Counted from the stretch's first letter, positions 1 to 6,248 are shown. The stretch: 8,009 nucleotides of DNA from Candidatus Shapirobacteria bacterium (GCA_023245435.1 JAHFKH010000035.1:1-8009), one strand, 5' to 3'. Notes: generated from the sequence alone by a model not told the origin. Numbers and translations are program-made.

Positions 1-72
1 GACAGTGACTAAAAAACCGCCGACGACTTCGTCAACGAATAATGAAACTAAAAGATTATCTATAGAGGCCAT
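1..72 (-). CDS. N-terminal fragment of an unidentified protein (runs off left edge)
   Basis: An open reading frame starts at an ATG (minus strand, 72-70) nine bases after the triosephosphate isomerase stop codon. It stays open for 24 codons to the window edge, beginning MASIDNLLVSLFVDEV and continuing through a hydrophobic Gly-Gly-Phe-Leu stretch. It has the same strand and close spacing as the upstream genes, and a TATAAT hexamer lies 8 bases before its ATG. Both points support a real third gene in this chain. The residues are too few to name a family. The alternating hydrophobic and acidic pattern could belong to a membrane or a soluble protein. The main uncertainty is that 24 open codons can arise by chance. 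Confidence 0.5.
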   Translation of the reverse strand, partial: MASIDNLLVSLFVDEVVGGFLVTV

Positions 73-80
73 ATCTTTAC

Positions 81-86
81 ATTATA
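81..86 (-). promoter_or_regulatory. -10-like TATAAT before the left-edge gene
   Basis: A perfect TATAAT on the minus strand overlaps the TAA stop of the triosephosphate isomerase gene and lies 8 bases before the ATG at 72. No convincing -35 element is visible because the upstream DNA is coding. It may be coincidence in AT-rich DNA, or an internal promoter giving a very short leader. Confidence 0.25.
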
Positions 87-699
87 CCTTAAAACCTTGG
101 GCTAAATCTAATAACTGTGATTCAGGATCAGATGAAGTGACAATATCACTGGAGACAAGAATCCCGATAGCGCCGAGTTTTAAACTAGCAATAACATCGG
201 CTTGACAGTGAATACCAGCACCGACTAAAAGTGGGGTTTTACCCAATTCTTTGGCTATATTTGTTATAGTTTCAGGTTTAACTGTGGCGACTGACTGATA
301 TTTATTACCGATTAATTCCTTGGGTTCGTAGGCAAAATATGTTGGTTTTAACTTTTTTGCCCAAGTAGTGGCTTGTCCCAATGACTGTAAACATAAAATA
401 GACATAAAATTTTGGGGGAAATTTTTTAAAATTTGGCTAATGGTACCCGGTTTTAGTCGATGATCAGAATGATTTAATAAAGTACCTAATACCCCAATTT
501 TTGAAGCTTGAATGGCTTGAGTGAAATTATCAACGGACTGTAATAATGTAGGAGAATTAACTCGATAACAATCCAAAGCAGAAACGGCAGGAATAATTTT
601 GACACCAGTTTGTTGAGAAACTTTGGTGCAAATTTTGGTTAAATTTATGGCACCATCACCAAAAGTTTGAGGGTATAATTTAAAATTTACAATTATCAT
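82..699 (-). CDS. tpiA: Triosephosphate isomerase, archaeal-type, shortened
   Basis: This enzyme interconverts dihydroxyacetone phosphate and glyceraldehyde 3-phosphate in cytoplasmic glycolysis. The 205-residue protein has the TIM-barrel landmarks: Asn5 and Lys7 in NFKLY, catalytic His77 in GTLLNHSDHR, catalytic Glu125 in the loop-6 region YEPKELIG, GAGI at 160-163, and a phosphate-binding SS at 183-184. These resemble archaeal triosephosphate isomerases (about 220-225 residues) more than the 250-residue bacterial form. Two features are unusual. The conserved Glu after His-Ser (E97 in standard numbering) is Asp79. The Lys-to-His distance is 70 residues instead of about 82, with the loss falling where the dimer-interface loop 3 normally lies. 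The ATG overlaps the TGA of the upstream solute-binding gene by 4 bp, suggesting translational coupling. The family assignment is secure, but full activity is not. Confidence 0.9.
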   Translation of the reverse strand: MIIVNFKLYPQTFGDGAINLTKICTKVSQQTGVKIIPAVSALDCYRVNSPTLLQSVDNFTQAIQASKIGVLGTLLNHSDHRLKPGTISQILKNFPQNFMSILCLQSLGQATTWAKKLKPTYFAYEPKELIGNKYQSVATVKPETITNIAKELGKTPLLVGAGIHCQADVIASLKLGAIGILVSSDIVTSSDPESQLLDLAQGFKV

Positions 700-2162
700 T
701 TTAGTTTATATTTACTAATAATTTGATTTATTCCAGCACGAAGATCAACCATCAAAGAACTTGGATCGGACCCTTTTTGGGCAACACTATTGATGGCATC
801 AGAAAAATATTTTGATAGTTCAGAATTTAGACCAGTATCCCAAGTGCGGGACGATAAATAGCCACTTTCAGCCTCGGAAGCGACAGAAATAAATGGTTTG
901 ATTTTGGCGTTGCTCGAAATTTTACTACCCAAACTAATTCGGGGATAAATTTCACCAAAAGAACGAGTTTGAGAAGCGGCAGTAAACATTTTTTCCATAG
1001 ATTCACGACTTGATAGAAATTCTAAGAATTTAAAAGCTTCTTTTTGGTGTGAACTTTTGGAATTAACGGCTTCAACCCAATAGCTGGCCCAGTGAATATT
1101 GGTTAAATTGGCGGTAGAGGTAGCCGAATTGCCCGATTGATCTTGAAGAGTAGCTAGTTGAGGAATGGTGGTAATAGCAAATTTGAGAGAGGGATTCATT
1201 TCTTCAATGTTAAAAATGCGCCATGATGGGGCAAAATAAAAGGCTAATTTTCCTTCAGCAAAAGCCTGAGTAGAAGGCGGCATCGATTCGTCCCAGGTAT
1301 TATATTGAGTTTTAAAATTAGTGTAATAAGAAATTACGTCACGAATTTTATTGTTATTTTCATCATTGTCTTTTAAAATATCGGCGCCATTTTGTTTGAG
1401 TAAAATACCAATAATGTCATTCCAATGATCAACATTGTCAGTCAAACCCATAGCAACACCACCAACTTTGAGACGACCTTGTTCGTCACGAACGGTTAAT
1501 TTGGCCGCAACAGTTTGTAAATCCCACCATGATTTGGGAAGAGTGGCTTGGGCTTTTTCTAACAAATCTTGATTGTAAAAAAGGGCCAGACCGTCATACA
1601 TTAAAGGAATAGCTTGATATTTGCCATTAATTTTTAAATCATTTTTAAAAACTGGATAAAAATCAGTATCTAAACCAATAGATTTGGCGGAAGCATCGGG
1701 AACTGAAGCCAGCATACCATTAAACATGGGTAACCACGATGAATGAATGCGAAAAATATCGGGAACCTCTTCAGAGTTTGGATCTTTGGCTAGGCGACCA
1801 GACAAACGTGAACGGTAATCATTTTTTTGTTGAGTTTTATAATTTATTTTAATATTGGGATTTTTTGATTCAAAATCAGCGATAACTCCATTTATGATTG
1901 AAGGATCTTCCCATAAACCCCAATAATTAAGGGTAACAACCGTGGCACTTTTTCCTTGTAAAACTGGAAGTAAATATTTAGAAATAACAAAACCGAGAAT
2001 AATAACAACTACGATTATGGCTAGTGGCAAAATAAATTTGGGTAAATCTTTGGCAACGGGAATAGTACTTGAAGAAAAACCTGAGGGTGAAGGTGATGGT
2101 GATGGAGAGGGAGAGGGAACGGTAGGTGAAGAAAGCGGTGATTGAAAATCTGATGGGTCCAT
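696..2162 (-). CDS. Membrane-anchored family 1 extracellular solute-binding protein
   Basis: This is probably the substrate-capture protein of a carbohydrate-type ABC importer, held on the outer face of the membrane. The 488 residues comprise a short cytoplasmic tail with a Pro-Ser repeat (16-27), one transmembrane helix (about 43-65) acting as an uncleaved signal anchor, and a solute-binding domain from about 72. That domain starts with the typical VTLNYWGLWED strand and an F-x-x-x-N-P-x-I-K-I helix. It also shows the hinge-like IPLMYDGLALFYNQDLLEKA stretch and, near the C-terminus, FKFLEFLSSRESMEKM. The protein has no cysteine at all, so it cannot be a lipoprotein, unlike most Gram-positive binding proteins. 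No permease or ATPase gene is in the window, so the substrate cannot be inferred from context. The ATG at 2162 has a TATAAT six bases upstream. Its stop overlaps the triosephosphate isomerase start. Confidence 0.88.
   Translation of the reverse strand: MDPSDFQSPLSSPTVPSPSPSPSPSPSGFSSSTIPVAKDLPKFILPLAIIVVVIILGFVISKYLLPVLQGKSATVVTLNYWGLWEDPSIINGVIADFESKNPNIKINYKTQQKNDYRSRLSGRLAKDPNSEEVPDIFRIHSSWLPMFNGMLASVPDASAKSIGLDTDFYPVFKNDLKINGKYQAIPLMYDGLALFYNQDLLEKAQATLPKSWWDLQTVAAKLTVRDEQGRLKVGGVAMGLTDNVDHWNDIIGILLKQNGADILKDNDENNNKIRDVISYYTNFKTQYNTWDESMPPSTQAFAEGKLAFYFAPSWRIFNIEEMNPSLKFAITTIPQLATLQDQSGNSATSTANLTNIHWASYWVEAVNSKSSHQKEAFKFLEFLSSRESMEKMFTAASQTRSFGEIYPRISLGSKISSNAKIKPFISVASEAESGYLSSRTWDTGLNSELSKYFSDAINSVAQKGSDPSSLMVDLRAGINQIISKYKLK
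2082..2117 (-). repeat. Six-unit hexanucleotide repeat encoding Pro-Ser
   Basis: Six tandem 6-base units fill 36 bases: plus-strand tgaggg, tgaagg, tgatgg twice, agaggg twice. Read on the minus strand each encodes Pro-Ser, giving residues 16-27 of the solute-binding protein just before its membrane helix. The adjacent identical units suggest expansion by slippage, and any change in whole units keeps the frame. Confidence 0.85.
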
Positions 2163-2168
2163 TGACTT

Positions 2169-2174
2169 ATTATA
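2169..2174 (-). promoter_or_regulatory. -10 box for the solute-binding protein operon
   Basis: A perfect TATAAT on the minus strand is separated from the ATG at 2162 by six bases (AAGTCA). The expected transcription start would fall at or next to the start codon, giving a leaderless mRNA. The -35 region about 17 bases upstream is weak (AACTTT). There is no Shine-Dalgarno sequence. Confidence 0.5.
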
Positions 2175-2177
2175 TAG

Positions 2178-2183
2178 TAAAAT
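2178..2183 (+). promoter_or_regulatory. -10-like box for the rnhA-vanW operon
   Basis: TAAAAT lies five bases before the RNase HI ATG at 2189. An overlapping TATAGT at 2173-2178 lies ten bases before it. Either would give a leaderless or nearly leaderless transcript. It overlaps the divergent promoter of the solute-binding gene, so the two directions may compete for polymerase. No good -35 is spaced correctly; TTGACT at 2162-2167 is too close to either box. Confidence 0.35.
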
Positions 2184-2188
2184 AAGAA

Positions 2189-2599
2189 ATGAAAGTTAAA
2201 ATATTTACTGATGGTGGATCACGAGGTAATCCGGGACAATCGGGGTTTGGGGTGGTGGTGGTCGATGAAAAAAAACAAATAATTTTTGAAGCATCTAAAT
2301 ATTTGGGTATTAAAACAAATAATGAAGCTGAATATGAGGGATTAATTTTTGGACTAAAGTGGCTCAAGAAAAATGAATCAAAAATAGATCAGGCCGAATT
2401 TAATGCCGATTCAGAACTAATGATTAAACAAATGTTGGGAATTTATAAAGTAAAAGCAGGAAATTTGAAGGATTTAAATAAACAAGCGAGGGAATTTGTT
2501 TTGGCAATTAAAGCCAAAATAAATTTTGTCGCGATAAAACGAGAATTTAATAGCCAGGCTGATGCCTTGGCAAACGAAGCAATGGATAGAAAAATATGA
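2189..2599 (+). CDS. rnhA: Ribonuclease HI
   Basis: This cytoplasmic endonuclease cuts the RNA strand of RNA-DNA hybrids, for example Okazaki primers and R-loops. The 136-residue protein shows the full DEDD metal site: Asp8 in FTDGGSRGNPG, Glu48 in TNNEAEYEG, Asp74 in FNADSEL, and Asp125 in FNSQADALANEAMD. The FTDGGSRGNPG and ADALANEA signatures resemble the RNase HI-like (RVT_3) branch common in Gram-positive bacteria, archaea and CPR genomes, rather than the longer E. coli form of about 155 residues. There is no N-terminal hybrid-binding domain. The ATG at 2189 is the first in frame after the divergent promoter region. The gene ends in TGA overlapping the ATG of the VanW gene (ATGA, 2596-2599), so the two are probably co-translated despite unrelated functions. 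Confidence 0.93.
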   Translation: MKVKIFTDGGSRGNPGQSGFGVVVVDEKKQIIFEASKYLGIKTNNEAEYEGLIFGLKWLKKNESKIDQAEFNADSELMIKQMLGIYKVKAGNLKDLNKQAREFVLAIKAKINFVAIKREFNSQADALANEAMDRKI

Positions 2600-4359
2600 A
2601 AAACATTGAACAAACCCTAACCCCACCCTTTCCCTTGACAGGGCAAGGGAGGAAAACACCATACATAGTATTATTCCTCGGAATAGTTGGTTTACTGGGA
2701 ATAATTTTAATATCGCCCTTAATTTTTGCTTTTGGAAAAACGGGAAAAGAGGCAAAGGTGTTGGGGTTGAGTTATGCAACTTTAAATAAGAAAGAAATTG
2801 GGGAAAAATTAAATAATGATTTTGATTTTGATAAAAACATTAATTTGATATATGGTGATCAAAATTTTGAAATAAAAATGAGTAGTGTTTCAGCAAAAAT
2901 AAACACTAACAAAATGGTATCAACATTGCTTTATCGACGATTAAATCAGGGAATAAAAAGTTACATCACAGCTTTTTGGGAAAATAAAGATTTTGAATTG
3001 GAAATAAATTGGGATAAAAATAAATTGGGTGAAGAAATTAATAAAATTGCTGATCAAATAAATAAACCATTTATTCCCACAGAAATTGTGGCTAATGGTC
3101 AAATAAAAATTAAAGAAGGAAGTTTGGGACTGGAAGTTGATAAAGATAAATTGGCTTTGGAAGTAGTGAGTATTTTGAAAAAATATTTAATTAATGAAAA
3201 AAATATAATTCCAGTTAATGTAATTGGAACACTTCCAACTGATGAGGAAAAATCAAAAGCTTTGGAATTGGCGCAAAAATTGAGTAATAAAAAAATTGTT
3301 TTTTATTGGGAAGGCAATAAAACTGATGCACTACCGGCAACTTTAATTAGTTTTGTGGGATTTGGTAAAAGTTGTAATACAGATAAAATTGCTGAATATA
3401 CGGTAAATTTTAATAATAGTATTAAAAAAGAACCTCAAAATGCTTCTTTTAAATTTGAAAATGGTAAGGTTTTACAATTTGAATCAGCAAAAGATGGTTA
3501 TGTAATTGATGAAACAAAAATGAAGGGTGATATTTGCCAAAATTTGGAGACTTGGTCAAATAACAGTGACGGTGAAATAAAATATGAAATACCTTTGATA
3601 AAATCTCAACCTAAAATTAAAACTGATGAGGTAAATAATTTAGGGATAAAAGAATTGATTGGTCGAGGAACGTCGAGTTTTAGACATAGTAGCGATATTC
3701 GAAATTATAATGTCCAAAAAGGGGCAGGAATTGTTAATCGAATTTTGGTGGCACCAAATGAAACTTTTTCATTTATAAAAAATTTGGGAGAAGTGACTTT
3801 GGATAATGGTTTTAAACAAGCTTATGTAATTAATAAAGGCAAAACAGTTTTGGATGTGGGAGGAGGAATTTGTCAGGTTTCGACAACTTTGTTTAGAGCG
3901 ATGTTGGATGCCGGACTAAATATCACTGATCGAAAAGGCCATGCTTATCGGGTATCGTATTATGAAGAAGATAGTAAACCAGGATTTGATGCGACCGTAT
4001 TTATCCCAAACCCTGATTTAAAATTTGTAAATGATACAGGTAATTATGTATTGATTCAAAGTTTTTATGATGGAGTGAAAAAAACTTTGGCTTATGAAAT
4101 ATATGGAACAAAAGATGGGCGAAAAGTGGAAATTAGTAATTACAAACAATGGGATGCATCTCCGGCGCCACCGGATGTGTGGATTGATGATCCGACACTA
4201 CCTCCAGGAAAAGTGGTTAAAGATGAAAGTAAAGTGCCGGGATTAAAAACTTCGTTTGATTGGAAAGTAACCAAAGATGGGCAAATAATACACCAAAAAA
4301 CTTATGTGACTAACTATACCCCTTGGGCGGCAGTGTATCGACGAGGCCCACAATTATAA
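2596..4359 (+). CDS. VanW-family membrane-anchored surface protein with G5-like tail
   Basis: VanW-family proteins are envelope proteins of unknown biochemical role, named after a gene in some vancomycin-resistance clusters; resistance should not be inferred here. The 587 residues comprise a short cytoplasmic tail, a transmembrane anchor (about 23-46), and two stretches resembling peptidoglycan-binding PG_binding_4 domains (about 70-180 and 225-330). A VanW domain follows from about 356 to 500, and a G5-like domain closes the protein (about 530-585, with TLPPGKVV and a W-K-V-x-x-D-G strand). The VanW signature GGGICQVSTTLF runs from 422 to 433. Cys260 and Cys314 fall in the second PG_binding_4-like region and could pair outside the cell. 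Residues 6-19 are encoded by a palindromic repeat unlike the rest of this AT-rich gene. The start overlaps the RNase HI stop. The TAA end overlaps the convergent MazG-like gene by 6 bp. Confidence 0.9.
   Translation: MKNIEQTLTPPFPLTGQGRKTPYIVLFLGIVGLLGIILISPLIFAFGKTGKEAKVLGLSYATLNKKEIGEKLNNDFDFDKNINLIYGDQNFEIKMSSVSAKINTNKMVSTLLYRRLNQGIKSYITAFWENKDFELEINWDKNKLGEEINKIADQINKPFIPTEIVANGQIKIKEGSLGLEVDKDKLALEVVSILKKYLINEKNIIPVNVIGTLPTDEEKSKALELAQKLSNKKIVFYWEGNKTDALPATLISFVGFGKSCNTDKIAEYTVNFNNSIKKEPQNASFKFENGKVLQFESAKDGYVIDETKMKGDICQNLETWSNNSDGEIKYEIPLIKSQPKIKTDEVNNLGIKELIGRGTSSFRHSSDIRNYNVQKGAGIVNRILVAPNETFSFIKNLGEVTLDNGFKQAYVINKGKTVLDVGGGICQVSTTLFRAMLDAGLNITDRKGHAYRVSYYEEDSKPGFDATVFIPNPDLKFVNDTGNYVLIQSFYDGVKKTLAYEIYGTKDGRKVEISNYKQWDASPAPPDVWIDDPTLPPGKVVKDESKVPGLKTSFDWKVTKDGQIIHQKTYVTNYTPWAAVYRRGPQL
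2612..2652 (+). repeat. GC-rich palindromic repeat translated within the VanW N-terminus
   Basis: A C-rich then G-rich block stands out from the surrounding AT-rich DNA. It begins ACCCTAACCCCACCC and contains a perfect inverted repeat, TCCCTTG (2631-2637) and CAAGGGA (2644-2650), around the loop ACAGGG. This CCCTAACCCC...GGGAGG style resembles small dispersed palindromic elements seen between genes in many bacterial genomes. Here it is read in frame as residues 6-19 (Q-T-L-T-P-P-F-P-L-T-G-Q-G-R) of the cytoplasmic tail. Only one copy is in the window, so its repetitive nature is inferred from its appearance. Confidence 0.55.
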
Positions 4360-4695
4360 ACTATGGGAACGGGCAAGATCCATTTTTTTGCCACGGGCTT
4401 CTAGTTCGTTCATTGTGTCTAAAAAGGCTTTTTCTGGATCAATTCCATATTTTTCTGCGATTAATAATAGACAGGAAAAACAATCACCTAATTCATGAGC
4501 TAATTTTTCATCAACATTTTCAATTTCACGAAGTCCATCTTTGCCCATTGTTAATTTGACGAGAGCACCGACATCTCCAACAAGTCCTCTAACATATTCA
4601 CCGCGTGGCCATTCGTGTCCTAATCTTTTAATATCTGACGCGACATAGTATTCCCAAATCTCATGATTTCTTTTTATTAGATCTTGAAGAGTCAT
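4354..4695 (-). CDS. MazG-like nucleotide pyrophosphohydrolase family protein, divergent metal site
   Basis: MazG-type proteins hydrolyse nucleoside triphosphates to monophosphate and pyrophosphate, often clearing abnormal nucleotides in the cytoplasm. This 113-residue, all-helical single-domain protein keeps the second metal motif, Glu68-x-x-Asp71 in HELGDC. It also keeps the helix and tail pattern IAEKYGIDPEKAFLDTMNELEAR (79-101), which closely fits MazG. The first motif, normally E-E-x-x-E, reads G-D-V-G-A (40-44), leaving one acidic residue, Asp41. It may therefore be a weak enzyme or a nucleotide-binding relative. It is the last gene of a minus-strand unit, 24 bp after folD. The ATG at 4695 follows the TTAATAATATAA spacer and has no Shine-Dalgarno. 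The stop lies inside the VanW gene's last codons. Confidence 0.75.
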   Translation of the reverse strand: MTLQDLIKRNHEIWEYYVASDIKRLGHEWPRGEYVRGLVGDVGALVKLTMGKDGLREIENVDEKLAHELGDCFSCLLLIAEKYGIDPEKAFLDTMNELEARGKKMDLARSHSL

Positions 4696-4719
4696 TTATA
4701 TTATTAAATTAATAATGAT

Positions 4720-5493
4720 TTATAAAACTGCCAAATCGTAAGTGTTTTGGAGTAATGCGGCGACAGTCATGGGGCCGACACCACCAAAGGTAGGAGTAAT
4801 GTAGGAAACAATGGGAGAAACTGAGTCAAAATTTATATCACCATTGGAAACGTCAACGACAACTGAATTTGGTTTGACCATAGATGAATTTATTAAATCT
4901 TTGACTCCGGTTGCCGAAATTAATAAATCAGCGTTTTTGGTTATTTCCCCAAGATTTTGGGTAAACTCATTACACAGAATTATTTGTGAATGTCGATTTT
5001 CAAATATTTTTTTCAATGGTAGGCCTATCAATTGACTATCATTAATCACAACCACTTTTTTATCGACAAAACTTAATTTATATTCATCTAACAATTGAAT
5101 AATTCCCCTTACTACCGCAGGAACAATTCCAGAACTAAAAACAAGACCATCAGCATCTTTTAAAGGATTGATAGAATTTAATACAAAATTTTTTAAAAAA
5201 TTATTTGGTAATGGTAATTGAATAAAAAAACCAGTAACAGTAATATCGCTATTAAGTTTTTTAATTAAAGTTATAACCTCGTCTTGGGAAACATCTGAAG
5301 GAAATTGGTGAAGTAGACCATCAATCCCAACCTCACTCGCTTTTTGTTGTTTTAGTGAAACATATTTTAGTGAAGAAGGATCATTTCCAACTAAAATAAT
5401 GTCTAAATTTATTTTTTTACCAGCTAATCTAATTTTTTCCTTAAGATCAATAAGAATTTTTTGTGATAAAGTTTTGCCGTCTAATAAAATCAT
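4720..5493 (-). CDS. folD: Bifunctional methylenetetrahydrofolate dehydrogenase/cyclohydrolase, divergent cofactor site
   Basis: FolD converts 5,10-methylene-THF to 5,10-methenyl-THF and then to 10-formyl-THF, the one-carbon donor for purines and initiator-tRNA formylation. The 257-residue protein (family usually about 280-300) has the substrate site intact: Tyr44 and catalytic Lys48 in KYVSLKQQKA, Gln92 in IQLPLP, and Asp115 in LKDADG. The C-terminal GGVGPMTVAALLQNT (237-251) is also typical. The Rossmann half is divergent. The usual G-R-S reads Asn151-Asp152-Ser153 and the usual H-S-x-T reads Asn175-Glu176-Phe177-Thr178, so both residues that contact the NADP 2'-phosphate in the human enzyme are acidic. 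The P-C-T-P motif is PAVV (125-128). I infer a preference for NAD+. The ATG overlaps the map stop (ATGA, 5490-5493). Confidence 0.88.
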   Translation of the reverse strand: MILLDGKTLSQKILIDLKEKIRLAGKKINLDIILVGNDPSSLKYVSLKQQKASEVGIDGLLHQFPSDVSQDEVITLIKKLNSDITVTGFFIQLPLPNNFLKNFVLNSINPLKDADGLVFSSGIVPAVVRGIIQLLDEYKLSFVDKKVVVINDSQLIGLPLKKIFENRHSQIILCNEFTQNLGEITKNADLLISATGVKDLINSSMVKPNSVVVDVSNGDINFDSVSPIVSYITPTFGGVGPMTVAALLQNTYDLAVL

Positions 5494-6248
5494 ATTTTTG
5501 TTAAAATTTCGTAACCAGTAGGAGTAATGAGCACGGTGTGTTCAAACTGGGCAGAAAGTGAACCATCTTTTGTACGTACCGTCCACCCGTCAGACTCATC
5601 AAAAGCAACATGCCAATTAAGACTGGCGTTGACCATGGGTTCAACTGTAAAAATCATCCCTGGTTTGAGAATAGTATTACTTTGATTGGTATTAAAATGA
5701 TAAACAAAAGGATCCTCGTGAAATTTAATACCCACCCCATGTCCACCCAAATCGTGAATTGGAGCAAAACCAAACGGTTTTAAATAAGCTTCGATTTTTT
5801 TGCCAACACAATCATTTAACATTAATCCTGGTTTTAAAGATTTAATAGCAACCATCATTGATTGATAGGTTTGATCAATTAATTGTTGAGCAGCTTTAGA
5901 AATTTTACCGACAGGATAGGAAGCTGAGACATCGCCAAAATAGCCATTCAAAATGGTGGTGATATCAATATTAATAATATCGCCAGTCTTTAGGACGTCT
6001 TTGGTTTTAGGAATACCATGACAAACAACATTGTTAATAGAAGTACAGATACTTTTAGGGAAACCAGAATAGTTTAGTGGTGCAGGAATGGCGTGATGAT
6101 CAATAATAAATTTATGGGCAATTGTGTTTAATTCTTCAGTATTTATGCCTGGTTTTATAAATTTTGAAACGTAATCTAGTGTCTTGGCTGCTAGTTTTGA
6201 AGAAGCCTTAATCCCCTCAATTTGTTTTAGACTTTTGATAATGATCAC
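5490..6248 (-). CDS. map: Methionine aminopeptidase, type I
   Basis: This cytoplasmic metallopeptidase removes the initiator methionine from new proteins once it is deformylated. All five dinuclear metal ligands are present: Asp95 in NIDIT, Asp106 in GDVS, His170 in GGHGVG, Glu203 in TVEPM and Glu236 in QFEHT. The supporting His77 in CHGIP and His177 in FHEDP are present too. The spacing matches E. coli MAP closely (D97, D108, H171, E204, E235). At 252 residues, without an N-terminal extension, it is a standard bacterial type I enzyme with no sign of degeneration. Translation most likely starts at a GTG (6248-6246), whose last two bases are the TG of the upstream TGA stop (GTGA overlap). No ATG lies nearby that would keep the first helix. 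It sits between the sdpI-like gene and folD with 4-bp overlaps on both sides. Confidence 0.95.
   Translation of the reverse strand: MIIIKSLKQIEGIKASSKLAAKTLDYVSKFIKPGINTEELNTIAHKFIIDHHAIPAPLNYSGFPKSICTSINNVVCHGIPKTKDVLKTGDIINIDITTILNGYFGDVSASYPVGKISKAAQQLIDQTYQSMMVAIKSLKPGLMLNDCVGKKIEAYLKPFGFAPIHDLGGHGVGIKFHEDPFVYHFNTNQSNTILKPGMIFTVEPMVNASLNWHVAFDESDGWTVRTKDGSLSAQFEHTVLITPTGYEILTKI

Noticed and set aside
5..205. Plus-strand open frame opposite the triosephosphate isomerase 3' end
   Set aside because: It is antisense to a clearly recognised enzyme and has no family features; a shadow frame.
1942..2145. Plus-strand frame encoding a Gly-Glu-Asp repeat protein
   Set aside because: The repeat is the complement of the Pro-Ser hexamers in the solute-binding gene, so it is an artefact of that repeat.
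2474..2779. Minus-strand frame across the rnhA-vanW junction
   Set aside because: It is antisense to two well-supported genes, and its low-complexity part comes from the palindromic repeat at 2612-2652.
2596..4359. Vancomycin-resistance function suggested by the VanW name
   Set aside because: VanW-domain proteins are widespread and functionally uncharacterised, and no vanHAX-type genes are present.
4370..4402. Hairpin with GGCAA and TTGCC arms and a T-rich loop near the VanW/MazG junction, considered as a terminator
   Set aside because: The stem is only five base pairs, the T run is in the loop rather than after the stem, and the region codes for the end of the MazG-like protein.
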